In this document: positions 34,401 through 46,189 of the stretch, piece after piece
Layout: the number at the start of each line of letters is the position of its first letter
Numbering within the stretch: the stretch's first letter is position 1
The notes under the pieces: model-generated
What the model was told of the DNA's origin: nothing
Database searches by the model: none
The model's input: only the letters and a program-made list of their open reading frames with translations
From: Tribonema minus
Lineage: Eukaryota > Sar > Xanthophyceae > Tribonematales > Tribonemataceae
Reading direction: 5' to 3'
NCBI GenBank assembly: GCA_017506865.1
Contig: JAFCMP010000290.1
Location: forward strand, 124,001 to 188,000
DNA: 64,000 nucleotides
Made by a program: the position numbers and the translations under genes

Positions 34401-36630
34401 AACGTCGCTTGACCACCTCCACAGTTGATCCCACAGTGCACAAAATTGCCATGCTTTTCAAATATTTCAGGTGCGCCGGTCACGGCCAGCAGGAGTCAGA
34501 GCATGCGTGCGCCATGGGACACAAAATCGCCTCACATTGCAATAGAAGTATATAAATGATGACTCACGTTGTGCGGTGTTGTTGGTGAATGTGGATGTGG
34601 TGCAGGTGAAATAGCCACTGTTGTAGACGGCTCCACCGTAGCCTTGATGGCCACTGTCATCTTCATATGCAACAAATCAAAACGAGCAGTCAGAACGCTG
34701 CTTGAGCCGTGCCACAATTGATCGCACAATGCATAGATGTCGTCACGCGTTTCAAAGACCTCAGGTGCGCCAGTCACAGCACGCTCACATCACGGCATGT
34801 GCACGGCATCGGGTACGGCATCGCTTCACATCGCCACATGCAGAGCAAAATGGACTCACTTGATGCACGGTTGGCAGTGAAGGCTGAGTTGCCGCAGTCA
34901 AAAGAGCTGTTGTCGTTATAGATGGCTCCACCATCTGCAACAGAACAAAAGCGAGCAGTGAAAAAGCTGCTAGATCAATGCTAAAATGGAGCCTGCTAGA
35001 TTGATGCCACAATAGAGCTCAGAGTGCACAGATTGGTACCATGCTGTTCACAGAATTCAGGTGCGCCAGCCACTGCAAGCTCAAGTAACAGTGTACGCCA
35101 TCTGGCACGGCATACGATATCGCCTCACATTGGCAACACGCCACCCAGAATTAGACTCACCTACTGCTGTGTTGTTGGCAAAGATGCATCCAGTGCAGAT
35201 GGAATTGCTCTGACGGAAGTTGAATATGGCTCCACCAAAATCTGCAAAGAAACCAATAGAGCTATCAGAGCAGTGCTTGACCGATGCTGCAATTGATCGC
35301 AAATTGCACAGATGTATACGTCGCCACGCGGTCCAAAGGATCCTCAAGCCAGGTGCGCTGGCCACTCAGTCTGCATGCTCACGTCACAGCATGCATGCAC
35401 CATCGAGCACGGCACCGGAACTATAACTCGAATTCTGTGTTGGAGGCGGGTGCAACTTGAAGCCAGAGTGCACTCACTTGTAACTCTGTTGGAGGTGTCC
35501 ATGGTATGCATGCACCATCGGGCACGGCATTGCCTCACATCGCATCATGTCAGGAACAGGATAACGTCACTGCTTCAAACAAAGGCGGAGGACCGAGTCA
35601 AGCAGCTAATGTAAATTCGCAGTGACGCATAGCCTGAGTGCTCCATCTTGCATATCTGCAATAGAGCCAGCACAGTGACTGTAGCTGACCCGCACACATT
35701 CAAACGAATGGCTCACCTGCAGCATTTTTAAAGAAAGCTGAGGAGCGGCTTTTGACGTTGCCCCTGTTGTAGATAGCTCCACCATGTGAAAACGCTGTGG
35801 ACAAAGTGCACAATCAATTTGCAGGATTACGTTGGCATGCTGCGAAGAGAGCCCGCGGCGTCCTACGCTTGCTTATAACACTGCAAACACCAGAGTGACA
35901 CACTGGCACTGTGCTGCACATGCATTAGTGCTCTCGCAATCAAGAGGTGTATCAATCACACACACACACATACACATGCCGAAAGGCTTCACGCTTCTGT
36001 GTTGCTAGTATAAATCGCAGTCTCTAATTTGCGAGGTCGGAGTAACAATCGCTCACCTCGGTTGAACCAGAACTGGCAACCCTCCAGTAACAGCTGCCCA
36101 CCTTTGGAGACCTTCACGGCTCCACCTCCAACTTGAAGGTTATCATTCTCACCCGCCTCAGCAAATCCGTCCCTGAGCCAAAGGTTTCGCAGCGTCACGG
36201 AAGCACCCGCCTGCACGCGTATCAGCTGAGTCTCGTTCCACCCCGAAATTGAGGCGACCTCTGAGTCCGTGTCGACACCGGTGATCTCAAGGGAAGTCCT
36301 GGCGCCGACGATTATTGGTTCGGTGAGCCCCACAAACCCTTGCCACTGAACTTTGATGGTCTGATTCAAGCACGCCGCCGCCTCTGTAAGCTTCATTGCA
36401 GACGCATGGTCATCGATGGTGTGAGAGGTGGCTTGCACACCGGGGCAACAGGGGCCGCGGTCGCTCTCAGGCCTGCAGTCCGGACCAGCGCAGCCCAGGC
36501 CCAGATGACAAGTTTTCTCACCAACTGTGTCAGACGCATGGCAACTGCTTGGGGGATGCCTGCACCTCTTGCTCCTCTGCGCCACCTGGCTCCGACAGAC
36601 ACAATCGCAAACAACCATAATCATTGTCAG
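28478..36630 (-). CDS. Beta-helix repeat, Cys-rich, multi-pass membrane receptor-like protein
   Basis: Gene read right to left. The first supported exon (about 36630-36057) has a Cys-rich segment, then beta-helix lead-in (LTEPIIVGARTSLEITG, VTLRNLWLRDG). A chain of exons follows, each encoding about one helix coil of the form GGAI-x-N...C-x-S-x-F-x-x-N-x-A: 35794-35717, 35241-35161, 34934-34860, 34660-34568, 34372-34298, 34160-34068, 33898-33827, 33506-33432, 33217-33140, 32946-32866, 32678-32601, 32405-32331, 31823-31665, 31484-31335, 31115-30966, then the larger 30880-30457. Exon 30368-30105 is a Cys-rich stalk (TCVTCDTHELDC, GFWRETFY). The last exon, 29817-28478, starts CAVCAPGY and has about eight hydrophobic segments of the TRP-like/7-TM type seen in algal Pmp-like proteins. 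The role is probably surface sensing or adhesion, by inference. A one-base shift near 30185 breaks the frame as read. The 5' end and signal peptide are unresolved. Confidence 0.8.
33703..33745 (-). pseudogene. Decayed beta-helix exon relic
   Basis: On the + strand, GACTCACTCTGTGCTGTGT followed by GGAGCTGAA matches the donor half of the neighbouring repeat exons. It then stops matching, and the glycine-rich half and acceptor are missing. It sits in the unusually long 395-bp step between two working exons, where one unit is expected. Confidence 0.6.
35425..35515 (-). pseudogene. Two further decayed beta-helix exon relics
   Basis: ACTCGAATTCTGTGTTGGAG at about 35428 and ACTCACTTGTAACTCTGTTG at about 35471 each resemble the donor side of the repeat exons, but neither has an intact acceptor half. 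They lie in the 475-bp gap between exons 35161-35241 and 35717-35794. Confidence 0.5.
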
Positions 36631-37500
36631 GCCTTGCAAAATCAGCACACAACGGGTTGTGGTGGTATAGAGGTGGCATTTTCTCCGGGCACTGAGCTCA
36701 ATACTGCTGCGGCTTTGTGCATGCAGGTACATTATTTTGAATATAATCAGCTGGCTGAACAAGTGCAGCCCGCTGATAGCTGCGGATATGTCATTGAACT
36801 GGTACGTATGTACGTACCAGTTCGTGCTACTATGTCATGTCGCCAGCTCATACTTTGTGGTCCTACTTGTGGGTCATATTTGGGGGTCATACTTTGGGGG
36901 TCATACTTGGTGGTCATAGTATTACTTAGGGGGTTGTACTTGGGGGTCGTTCTTAGGGGTCGTACTTAGGGGTTATACCCGCCGGCGGGGTCACACTCAT
37001 CGTGTGAGGGGTTGTATGTTCAAGTTGGGTGACTATTTTGTCTCTCTTTCTTATGCTTCCAAAGCATGCATATGATGTCCTCTATGCAGTCCATCCTCAG
37101 GAAAAAGGGGTGGTCTCATTTCCTTGTGAGACGCCACGTTTGCCGGCAAATCATCCGCCGTTGCCGTCGCCCGTTGGTTTGCCGGCGATTTGCCAGAATG
37201 TTCTGCGGCAAGTGTGCGGCGAGCGTAGTGAAAGCCGCTTGAACCGGTGAATGGTGGCTGACTGCCGAGGTGCACCATTTGCATTTGCCGGCTGACGGGT
37301 ATGATAAATTGCCAAATCATTGCTAATCAAGGGCTGACGGATGTTGAGCACCTGACAGCTGTGACTTGAGCTGAATTGTACACACAGCAAGAGTGCGCCT
37401 GGGCTGGAGCGATGCAGTGTTGCTGGCGTATGTGGCCTTGAGCTTTCCAAAGTGCTGCATGCATGCAGTCCGCCATTTGCTGGACTCCACAGCTGGAGCT
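36631..37500. other. Upstream region with GGTCATACTT-type repeats
   Basis: Between about 36860 and 36980, a 15-17-bp motif close to GGGGGTCATACTT repeats about seven times with drift. The rest up to 37500 shows no supported gene; GC-rich open frames on the - strand here are not recognisable. Confidence 0.5.
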
Positions 37501-37592
37501 CTCCAACGGCCAGTCGATTGCCACCTTCTAGGGCACTGCAGCACAACTCCAACGGCCGGTCGACTGCCACCTTCAAGGGTACTGCAGCACAA
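37501..37592. repeat. 46-bp direct tandem duplication
   Basis: Units 37501-37546 and 37547-37592 both start CTCCAACGGCC and end ACTGCAGCACAA, with four differences. Confidence 0.8.
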
Positions 37593-39209
37593 CACATGAG
37601 CAGAAATCGCGCACTTAATCTCAGAGGCTACTAAGTGGGCAACTTGAAGTGGAGGCCAGGGACGCTGGCGTGCATATTGTTTTTGTTTCATATGCAGCAC
37701 CTGTCTTTTGCAGCAGCTTTTGAGAGCACAACTGCAATAAGCCTTAGGGTGTTGAACAAAGTTCAGAAGCAATTAGGAAAATGAAGCGTGCTGCGACTTG
37801 AACAAAACACGGTTGACGTGAAGGGTTTGAGCCAGACCCACTTGTGCGGTTCTGGTGAGTAAAGCCTCGCAGACCTGAAACCGTCACAGGGTCGACACTA
37901 GGAGATTCACAGCATTCCGGTCCATCCCGTGTACTGTCACACTCTGGCAAGTGCATCCATTCTTGTGCAGTTCATTCCTGCATCTGTACCCATTCTGGGC
38001 TACTGTGCCCTGGCACCAGAACAGACCCAAAATACACACAGAACAGATACTCTGGAGGACCAGAGTCTCAGCACCATTGTCGGCAAGTTCTGGTGCTAAT
38101 AAACAGCCTGATGTCACTGGCCACTGCCAGAGTGTTATGGCAGTCATTGCTTCGTGGTGATTGCATTCCCGTGGCAGTCATTGCTTCATGATGAATGCTG
38201 TAGAGGGTTTGCAATGGCCGTGAACTGCTGAGCAGTGGCATTCACTGCAGTGCCTTGGCAAGGAAATCCGTTACACAGTATATCCTTATCGAGTAGCATA
38301 CTTGAAGCAAAAAAGTGGAGGTGATGGCCACTGCAGCCTCCATTGTCAAATCGTCTACTGAGTTGAGGATAAACATTGTCCATCTTGCTCTTCTGTGTGT
38401 GACCAAATAAAATGTGGTGCGCTTCAACTCTGAGAACGGCAAGCTTGTCAGTGAAAACTGAGCATATGCAATGTATACTTATACCAAATGTGTTTTAAAT
38501 GACCTACTAGTAGCCAGACCCGATCTGGCCGTTCAAGGGCAACATCAGCTTATGTTAAACATACTGTGCCAGTTGCAGTATCCAGCGCTGGCATCTTTCA
38601 CACCTACGCGTTAATCCTCTCAAATGACACCATCGTCAGGGTGACAAATCTTCAGCAAAGTGTGAGTACAATACGAAAACCTTAAAGTCCATGGTAATGG
38701 CTCTTGATTACAGCCTGAGCATCCGCTGCATTCTTCACGGTCACCTGGGACACCCTTGCCCATCGAGTGCGCAGCTGCGTGGTACTTTGTTTGTATTGCA
38801 AACGCGGGCTCGGCATCAGCCATCCTGACTCCTTCGCTCTGACACACGGAACTGTCACGTTTGGTGCACACAACAGTTAAACTGTTACTGAGAGCATGCA
38901 ACCTGCGCAGGCGTCAACTCGCTAGAAATGACTAATTAGTACCGTCGGTTTAAGATTCGCTGATCGCGTGCAGAGCTGGCGACATCAGCGCACGGCAAAT
39001 CCTGATACCCCTTTGTATGATAATGAAAACTCTAAGGCTAGGCGCAGTCCTGTCCTGACCCTGACCTGTGATAGTTGTACTCCTAATCCTAACCCTAACT
39101 TCGACGACGCAGCGCGCGCATACACCACCAGCCGAGATGAGCAAGGCAGGATGAGGGTTCGGGGTTGCCAACAGACAGCAGCGCTCCTCCAGATCCAGAA
39201 CACATATGT
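37593..39209. other. Gene-poor stretch
   Basis: No gene supported. Only short open frames are present, and a telomere-like CCTAACCCTAACT lies near 39088-39102. Confidence 0.4.
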
Positions 39210-39896
39210 CATGACAGCTTGCAGGGTTGAAGTGTTGTGCCGCTGAAGCGCTCAGCTGAGCCAGTGGCATCTGAATTGAAGCTGCGACGCCGCCAGCTGC
39301 CCTGCAAGTTACAGACACATGCAGGCTTCACAAGCTACCAGCTCATCGCTTGCACAAGCTGTGCGTTCACCATCGGGGACCGCCACTCATGACAAATGGA
39401 ACAGACAAAGTGAAGTGCCAGGCAAGGCGGCACTCGACTGAGCCAGCAGCACCCGCCCTGATCTGCTGCAACGTCGCCAGCTGCCACTGGCACTCAGTTA
39501 CGAACACGTACTGGCTTCATACCTTGCTAGCTCATCGCTTGCGCAGGCTGCACATTCACCAGCGGCGACCACCAATAATGAAAGTTCGTGAGTTGAAGTG
39601 GTACGTCAAACAAGCGCCTGAGCTAGCCTGTGGCACCCGGACCGAGCGTTCGCGCGGCCGCTAGTTGCTGCACATGTCACAAACGCACGAAGGTTTTCAA
39701 ACCTGCCTGCTTGTTGCTTGCAACAAGCTGCGCTATCACCACTGGCATCCGCCGGTCATGACAGCTCGCGGGATTGAATGTCCGGCAAGATGAGTCTTCG
39801 GCTGAGCCAATGGCACCTGGCACTGAGCTGCTGCAACTCCGCCAGCTGCCACGCAAGTTACAACGCATATAGGCTTCAAATCACCAGCACTAATTT
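39210..39896. repeat. About 180-bp satellite-like tandem repeat, nearly four units
   Basis: Units start near 39210, 39388, 39576 and 39757, marked by CATGACA or a variant. Internal landmarks are shared: CGCCAGCTGCC, then AAGTTAC or AGTTACGA, then GGCTTCA, then AGCTCATCGCTTGC. Units have diverged by many substitutions, so this is an old array. Confidence 0.7.
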
Positions 39897-40391
39897 TCGA
39901 ATCTGGCCGTCAGTCACAAGCTGCCGCACTGTGTCCGAATCGGCATGTAATCTCCAGCACCGACAGCAGAGGCTCACTGCCATCAGCTGACAACAAATGC
40001 ACGCAGGCCATGCGCAAGTGGAATACAAACTCAGGGTTTGTGAAGCGTGCCATACATCAGAACTTGTGTGTAAATGTAAAGTCCATTTATAGAGCACGTT
40101 TGGAAAGCACAAAGATGTGAACATATACCATTGTAACATATAACGTCGTAGCAACGTAATCTGATAACATTATGTGCAAAGAGTCCGAGAATTTGTTGAT
40201 TGTGCTCATCTTTATGTAATGAAAAAAGCTGTTTCGGATTAATATATGGACACACTTGCCGAAGCTGTTTCCATGGCCCGAATAGATAGACAAACGCTCT
40301 CTTCAGTGCTCAGTAGGCACGTCTATTCGATGTACACATCTGCCGAGTTCTGACACATTCAGGCTCACAAAGTTCGATGCTGCTCATTACT
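39897..40391. other. AT-richer spacer
   Basis: Nothing recognisable is seen between the satellite-like array and the duplicated phosphatase exon. Confidence 0.4.
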
Positions 40392-40690
40392 TACCACGCT
40401 GCCTGCTTCTCTTATGAAGCCCGGGAAGGTGACTAGGACCATGGTCGTGTCGTCCTTGCCACCCATGTGTAAGCAGTTGTCTAGCACCTCTGCACAGCAT
40501 GCGCCCAGTGTCTTGTAGGTCATTATCTACCACGCTGCCTGCTTCTCTTATGAAGCCCGGGAAGGTGACTAGGACCATGGTCATGTTGTCCTTGCCACCC
40601 ATTTGTAAGCAGTTGTCTAGCACCTCTGCACAGCATGCGTCCAGTGTCTTGTAGGTCGTGCTGTCCTTCAGGACCGCCATGGTGCGTCTC
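40392..40690 (-). pseudogene. Tandemly duplicated PP2C-type phosphatase C-terminal exon
   Basis: Read on the - strand, the right-hand unit (40528-40663) gives CAEVLDNCLQMGGKDNMT followed by MVLVTFPGF. This is the last conserved motif of PP2C-family Ser/Thr phosphatases, where the DN pair helps bind metal. The left-hand unit (40392-40527) is a near copy with HMGGKDDT, so that motif is altered. The unit is 136 bp, not a multiple of three, so a read-through changes frame. The left unit ends at a good donor (GTAAGTA on the - strand), while in the right unit it has become GTAGATA. No other part of a phosphatase is seen. Confidence 0.6.
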
Positions 40691-42544
40691 CGTACGCCCT
40701 GTGATGCACCATGCAAGCATGAAGCAGTTGCATTACAAAGGTGCACTGTTCAAGGTGCTATGTCATTTTGACAATAAATGATTGTTGGGTGATGAATAAA
40801 CTGGAAGAGATGCTGCATAGAACATGTATTGCACTAGTGCTCTGCGCTCTGCATGCGAGTTTATTACCTTGGTACTAATCAGAGCTGCTGGTGATAGCGC
40901 AGGTCCAATAGAACCGCGTTTCATGCGGCATCAGTCGAGGAGGTCGAAAGCCATCTGGAGGTAAAAACCCCCTCCAGCGGAGCGCTGGCAATAAGCACTG
41001 CATTACTCGATGCAGACGCATCAAATAACAGCTTGAACGCCGACAACACACATTGCATCAAGAAGCAAGCTGATGTTAGGATGCAGCAAGCAGCCCCAAA
41101 CCAGTGATTCCCTCAGTGCTTAGCATCCGATGTGAGGTTCAGACCTTTGGAGTGGTCCCCGTCTTGGTCTTGGCACTGGTCACAGGCTGAGAACAACAGA
41201 AACTGCCATGCATTCAAAGGCTCCGGTCCTAAGCACGAGACACCACCCGTTGTTGAAAGATGAGGACAGCATCAACTGCTGAATGCACTGCACCTTGCCA
41301 CCAAGATTAGGCCGTCAGCTCTGAGGTGCGCCTTGCTAGACTTGTCTGTGCAGTCATTACATCAATGGCAACAATAGCAAAATAATAGGATCAATAACAC
41401 ACGTCATGAACACTTTTGACAAGACACCAGCTGGTCGCAGACAGCGCGTTGTGCAAACGTGTGGAATGTACACCGAATACTAGCTCAGAGTGCATAATGA
41501 GCAACAAAATAATTCAGATTTATTCACCAGGTGCAAAATGATAACCTTGAATACGGATGACCCCCGCACAACATTTCCATCGTATTTTTGTGCGAACGTT
41601 CGGCCTTACGACACACAATGAGACTTGCATGTAATTTGCGCACTGTCTTATCCGCTCCACACCATCTCGTCCCCTGCTCAACTGTGATACATAATACAGC
41701 TACAGCCAGTCCGCTCATTGAGATTGCTCTTCATGCTCATGATGAATGCGGTTCCACAAGTCATAAGACCTCCGTATTGCAATGTATATTGCAATGGTAC
41801 AGCACTGCAGTCGTTTGCGATTTGCGATTTGCGATTAGGCAGTTGAACTACGGCAAAGTGCGAACTTCAACATAACATTGTGCAGCTGTTTCTTCTATGT
41901 GCGGATGGAGGGCGACGGCTGGCGGGTGGCGGGGACCTGGCCAGGAGTGAGACCGCGGGACACGGCAGGGACAAGCTTGGTCTGACCGTTAACAATCGGT
42001 AATTGCCCACTTGCCCTTGTCTTGCCGAGGTCAGACGTGCAAGTTTCACGTTTTGGGACGGTGGGTCAGCCCTGTTGCCTGTCTTCGTGAGACAATTGGT
42101 ATTTGACTTGGTTGTGTCATTTCTGTGTTCAAGTAGAATCTGTTGTCTCCTTGCCTTAGACCGCCGGTAAAGAGTACTTGGGGAACTCATCAACGAGGTT
42201 GAGTGAAATCTTTCATGACACCAACCAGTGGGAATAGCCTGTCCCGAATGTCTCGCCCCGTGCAACCCCAAAGTGTCACATAGACAATGCGCATACATGT
42301 GGAGAGTACATTGATTCTGACTGTGGAAGTCTGCTTTGGCGTAGAGAAAAAATCACCAATAGTTATTCAGGAGAATGTCTACATGCTCGGAGTCCTGCAT
42401 GGCACACATCGCGGTCAGCTGCTGTCGTTTGAACGAGTCCAGTGCGGCTGGCTCTTTAGCTTTTGTACGGATGTGTGCATCCGACCGCTTGTAGTCATAT
42501 GCAAACTCTCCGGCCGCGCGCTTGCGCGTGTTGGCGTCCGTCAT
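40691..42544. other. Gene-poor stretch
   Basis: No supported gene. Around 41817-41835 GCGATTT is repeated three times (TTTGCGATTTGCGATTTGCG). Confidence 0.4.
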
Positions 42545-43343
42545 TTACGCATATCGCTCTTGCATTAGAGATGTAGAGAGGGTCAAGAAACTCCATGCAA
42601 TGTACAGCGATAGACCGAAGCTGCTATGATCATGCTTGGGCCTGCTCTGCGCGACGACCAAGCGCTGCACCGGTACTTCGTCCAGCACTCCGTTCTGCGC
42701 GTTGGGTCGGATCGCGGACTGAGCATCATTGATTGTCTGTGCCAGGCGCTGTTCGCGCCGTGCCCTCTGCGCAATCACGAGCTGGTCACTGGCGATTTGT
42801 ACTGCCATTAGATATCACCGTCAAAGCGTACAGCTGTCGCGGCGTCAGGCACCAGCGTGCCTACTGCAGCTGGCAGTTGCCGTTGCTGCTGCATTAAAGC
42901 GTGAGCTGAGGCGGATTATCTCACGACGCACATCGCCGAGCAGCTTCTGCATGCCGCTTTGCTCTTGCATCTGCATCGCCTGTCACTGCACCCCCTGCCG
43001 CTGGGCGAGGCTCATCATGCGTGTCGCTTGCTGGTGGGCTAGGCCTTACACCTTGACCGGTTGTTCACGCGGTCCACCTTGTCATCCATATTCACAGCAG
43101 CTGCGGCAGCGCCTGCAGCGCTCTCCTGCTGAGATGTCTGAGCCTTGATAGTGTCCAGCTCGCGCTAGACAGCATCCACCGCCTGAGCATTGCCGCCTCA
43201 TGGCGCATGCGCTGCTCTGCCATGTCGCGGCGCAGGAGCAGCTTACGCAAGGGCCCCAGTGTCTGCTGTGTCTCGTCCATCATGGCCCTGCTGGCCTCGA
43301 CGCGCTGTCCCTGCTTGGCATGCGCGAGCAGCTCAGCAGCCAC
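42545..43343 (-). CDS. Hypothetical coiled-coil protein, exons
   Basis: Two open stretches on the - strand look like parts of one gene. 43343-43092 contains MMDETQQTLGPLRKLLLR and RDMAEQRMRHEAAMLRRW. 42808-42545 contains IASDQLVIAQRARREQRLAQ and ends at a stop. Both are rich in Arg, Gln, Glu and Leu with heptad-like spacing. The connection between them was not resolved. No family is recognised. The neighbouring duplicated segment at 43.7-44.0 kb has a zinc-finger-like pattern on the same strand and may belong to it. Confidence 0.4.
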
Positions 43344-43705
43344 CTAAACCCCTGCAGAAAGCAGCTCCGTCGCCGCCGCCGCCCGCCGCCACTGGCGCGA
43401 TTCGCCGCCGTACGCTCGAGGCGGCTTTGCGCCTGCGCCGCCGCCAACGCCGCCAGCAACTGGCATGTTTACGGAGGCACAGAGGTGAGCACCTGTGGCG
43501 CTGGCGGTGTCATGTTGATGGTCTGCCTGGCAGGCTGCGGCAGTGCCTATGCTGAACGGCACACTGGTGCGTATTATTTGAGGGGCCCACAGTGCATCGC
43601 CTCGGATGCCGCTCGCGCTGCTGTCGTCTGCATCCTGCGTGCTGCTGCGGACGCGTGCTACTTTCGTGTTTTCACTCTTGTTAACCTCTGCAACACCACC
43701 GTGAC

Positions 43706-44036
43706 TGCCCCGATGCCTCCCCTGCACATTTCGTGCACTGGGTCTGCTTGAGCGGTCCAGGGGGGGTGCCGGGGGGGGTGGCGGTGCGGCGATAGTGCAG
43801 AAAGGCAGCTGATGCGCCCTGTGCGATGCACTGCGATGCACCAGGTGGCTTTTGAAAAATGACGCGACAGACTGCCCCGATGCTTCCCCTGCACATTTCG
43901 TGCACTGGGTCTGCTTCAGCGGTTCAGGGGGGGTGCCGGGGGGGTGGCGGTGCGGCGATAGTGCAGAAAGGCAGCTGATGCGCCTTGTGCGTTGCACTGC
44001 GATGCACCATGTGGCTTTTAAAAAATGACGCGACAG
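43706..44036 (-). repeat. 167-bp tandem duplication carrying a zinc-finger-like pattern
   Basis: Units 43706-43872 and 43873-44036 match closely (both start TGCCCCGATGC). On the - strand each encodes a variant of CTKCAG...SFFKSHLVH...H, separated by Pro-rich sequence. C-x2-C followed by H-x3-H and a further His resembles BED or C2H2 zinc fingers. 167 bp is not a multiple of three, so the two units are read in different frames. Confidence 0.5.
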
Positions 44037-46189
44037 CCTGAGGCACGTGCACGACCAAAAGCAGTGAGGTACATCGCGAAAATGCGGCAGTGAGGTTGCA
44101 TGTCACTTAGACGGGAAAGTAGCAGTCCACCCGTTGTGCTCTCTGCGCACCTTCAAGATCAGTTGCCTTTCCGCCGTTCGGCTCGCACTGCATATACCAA
44201 CTTAAAGGTGCAGGTTATTCAGTGCACTTGGGTGCCTGCTGATCTCCTGCACATCTGACGTATCAGCTCTGCCTGGGCATGATTGCCACAGCTGGATGCG
44301 CTCTCACATCGCCCAATGAGCACTGAATTCGTCTTGGCTGCAGCTTATCATTCATGTCTCCCACCTTTCTCAGGACAGGAAGCTGCTAGGAAGCGCACAG
44401 CTACTGCTGGAAACTTCAAGATCAGTTGCCACTCACGTGCATATAACTCGATACATGTCGCTGTACCATCGTGTCTGCAGCTGCACTGACTGCACTTCGC
44501 TTTCCGCCGCTCGCCCTGCGCTCAGCACTTTGCCTATAGAGCAGTGAATTAGTGCGGTTACACGCCTGTCGTTCGTGTGCAGCTCAGCACGCACCTCTCC
44601 CACCGTCGTCCTTAGGACCAGAAGCCGCTAGGAACCGCTCAGACACTGCTGGCGATGGACGGCGCAGTCATGACTGGAGTGACCAAACTTGACACACAAG
44701 CGAGGTTGCTGCTCTCATACAAAGGCAAGCACCTTCCAGTAGTAAACACTGCACACCCTGAGATGCGCGCGTCGGCCAAGCCAAGCAGTTACAGTGCATC
44801 AAGCAGCCGTGAGATTTCTGTTTCTGCGCATTTGTGCGTCCAGGCGTATCGGCGCCTGTACGACCAGAGCTGTGCTTGCGCAATCCTATTCCCCCCCCAG
44901 CACCGAAGCACAGCGACGGTGATGAAAGTACAACTAAATTGCCAAGCACAGCGCACACAGACGAAGTGAACGCAAGCCCTCTATAGCAGACCCTGTCCAC
45001 CAGCAGATTTACACACTCGTGCGACACACGTACTAAAATAGTTATCAGAAGAGATGGTTACCACCGTCAGCGAAAGCAGCAACTTCCTCTGCTCCAGATT
45101 CGTTTGCAAGGCGCAGCAGGACCACTTACCCCCGTCCCCGTGACGCTGCCCACAGTAACCGATGGTGCTTGAAAGCACTTCCGCTCCAGCCCTGTCAGCA
45201 GCCGCGTCCTTCTTGAGCCGCTACGCGCAGCTTACGTCCTGTCCTGGTCTCGCTAATCCCGTACTTGAAGTAGCCCGCAGTTACCTTAGCAGGCGCCGTG
45301 GCGTGGCGTGGCCCTCCGCTACCGCTGACTCTCGTGAAGGCCGCGGGCGTCTGGTAGACTATGCTAATGGCGGACGCCCTCCGCTACCGCTGAACCTTGT
45401 GAGGATTGTCCCAAAGGACAGCGGGCGTCTGGCTGAGTTAACTCCGAACGAAGGCCCTCCGCTACCGCATGGCTCCAGTAGAGTGCGCGGGCGTCTGGCT
45501 ATGCACAAGTCCTGCCGAGATCGCCATTGTGGTGACTGGGTGGTGTCCCAGCTCACAGTGTTGACTCTTCAGGAGTGAGGAACTGCTCCATTGCTCCAGT
45601 TACAGCCTAAAGCCTGCGAATGTTGCCTTGAGAAAGCAGCGGCGCTTGCAACTACTCCCTCCAGATACCAAGTGCCATGGCGCCGGTAAACGTGGCGGTG
45701 CAAAAGCAGACAAAAGCCTTCCTTAAAGCATGTAGATCGGTTTCTGATCATTAGGCGAACACAAGCACAAATGCAGCTGAGCGCTGCTGCCATTCAACTT
45801 GAGGTGACTGTTGACAAATACGGGCACAACTCTCCAATTCAGCCCTGGCCACCTCAAGGCGTGCTACGTGCTGCCAACACACATCTATCATCCTAATGCA
45901 CGCTAATGGCGGCCGCTTCACGACACATTCATGATTACACAAAGATGGACGAAATGGCCAACAGCTCAATGGAGGCAGTGAGTGCTCAAACCCAGTCTAG
46001 AAGAATGCAAGCAGTCAATGCTGAAGGGTAGTCCACCAGTAGCAAGTGACTGCCATCTGCTCAGTTGATCACACATGTATCGACATCGACATTGAGACAT
46101 TTTTGCTGTTTGTTAAAAGCAGAGATAAGCATGGGGGTTCACGTGCTTCAAAGCAGAAACGCCTGTCACGGGTGTCACCTGCGTCCCAG
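44037..46189. other. Repeat-bearing gene-poor stretch
   Basis: 44.1-44.6 kb holds degenerate repeats, for example CTTCAAGATCAGTTGCC near 44150 and near 44415. 45300-45505 has three units of about 65-80 bp, each starting CCCTCCGCTACCGC and containing GCGGGCGTCTGG. No recognisable gene. Confidence 0.5.

Larger units (their letters stand above)
30966..35794 (-). repeat. Tandem array of symmetrical phase-1 exons encoding beta-helix coils
   Basis: Fifteen consecutive exons of 78, 81, 75, 93, 75, 93, 72, 75, 78, 81, 78, 75, 159, 150 and 150 nt, all divisible by three and all joined in phase 1, so any unit can be added or lost without shifting the frame. From 35161 to 32331 the unit start-to-start spacing is mostly 230-300 bp. 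The intervening introns also resemble one another, with recurring GACTCAC at the donor side and TCTGCAAC at the acceptor side as read on the + strand, so whole exon-intron units were copied. Confidence 0.85.

Noticed and set aside
31335-35800. Regularly spaced repeats that could be taken for a CRISPR-like or satellite array
   Set aside because: The repeated pieces are exons with splice sites and a conserved GGAI...N-x-A protein pattern, spacing is about 270 bp, and the host is a eukaryote.
41866-42298. 143-residue - strand ORF
   Set aside because: No recognisable motif, a Ser/Arg/Pro composition like out-of-frame sequence, and no supporting splice context.
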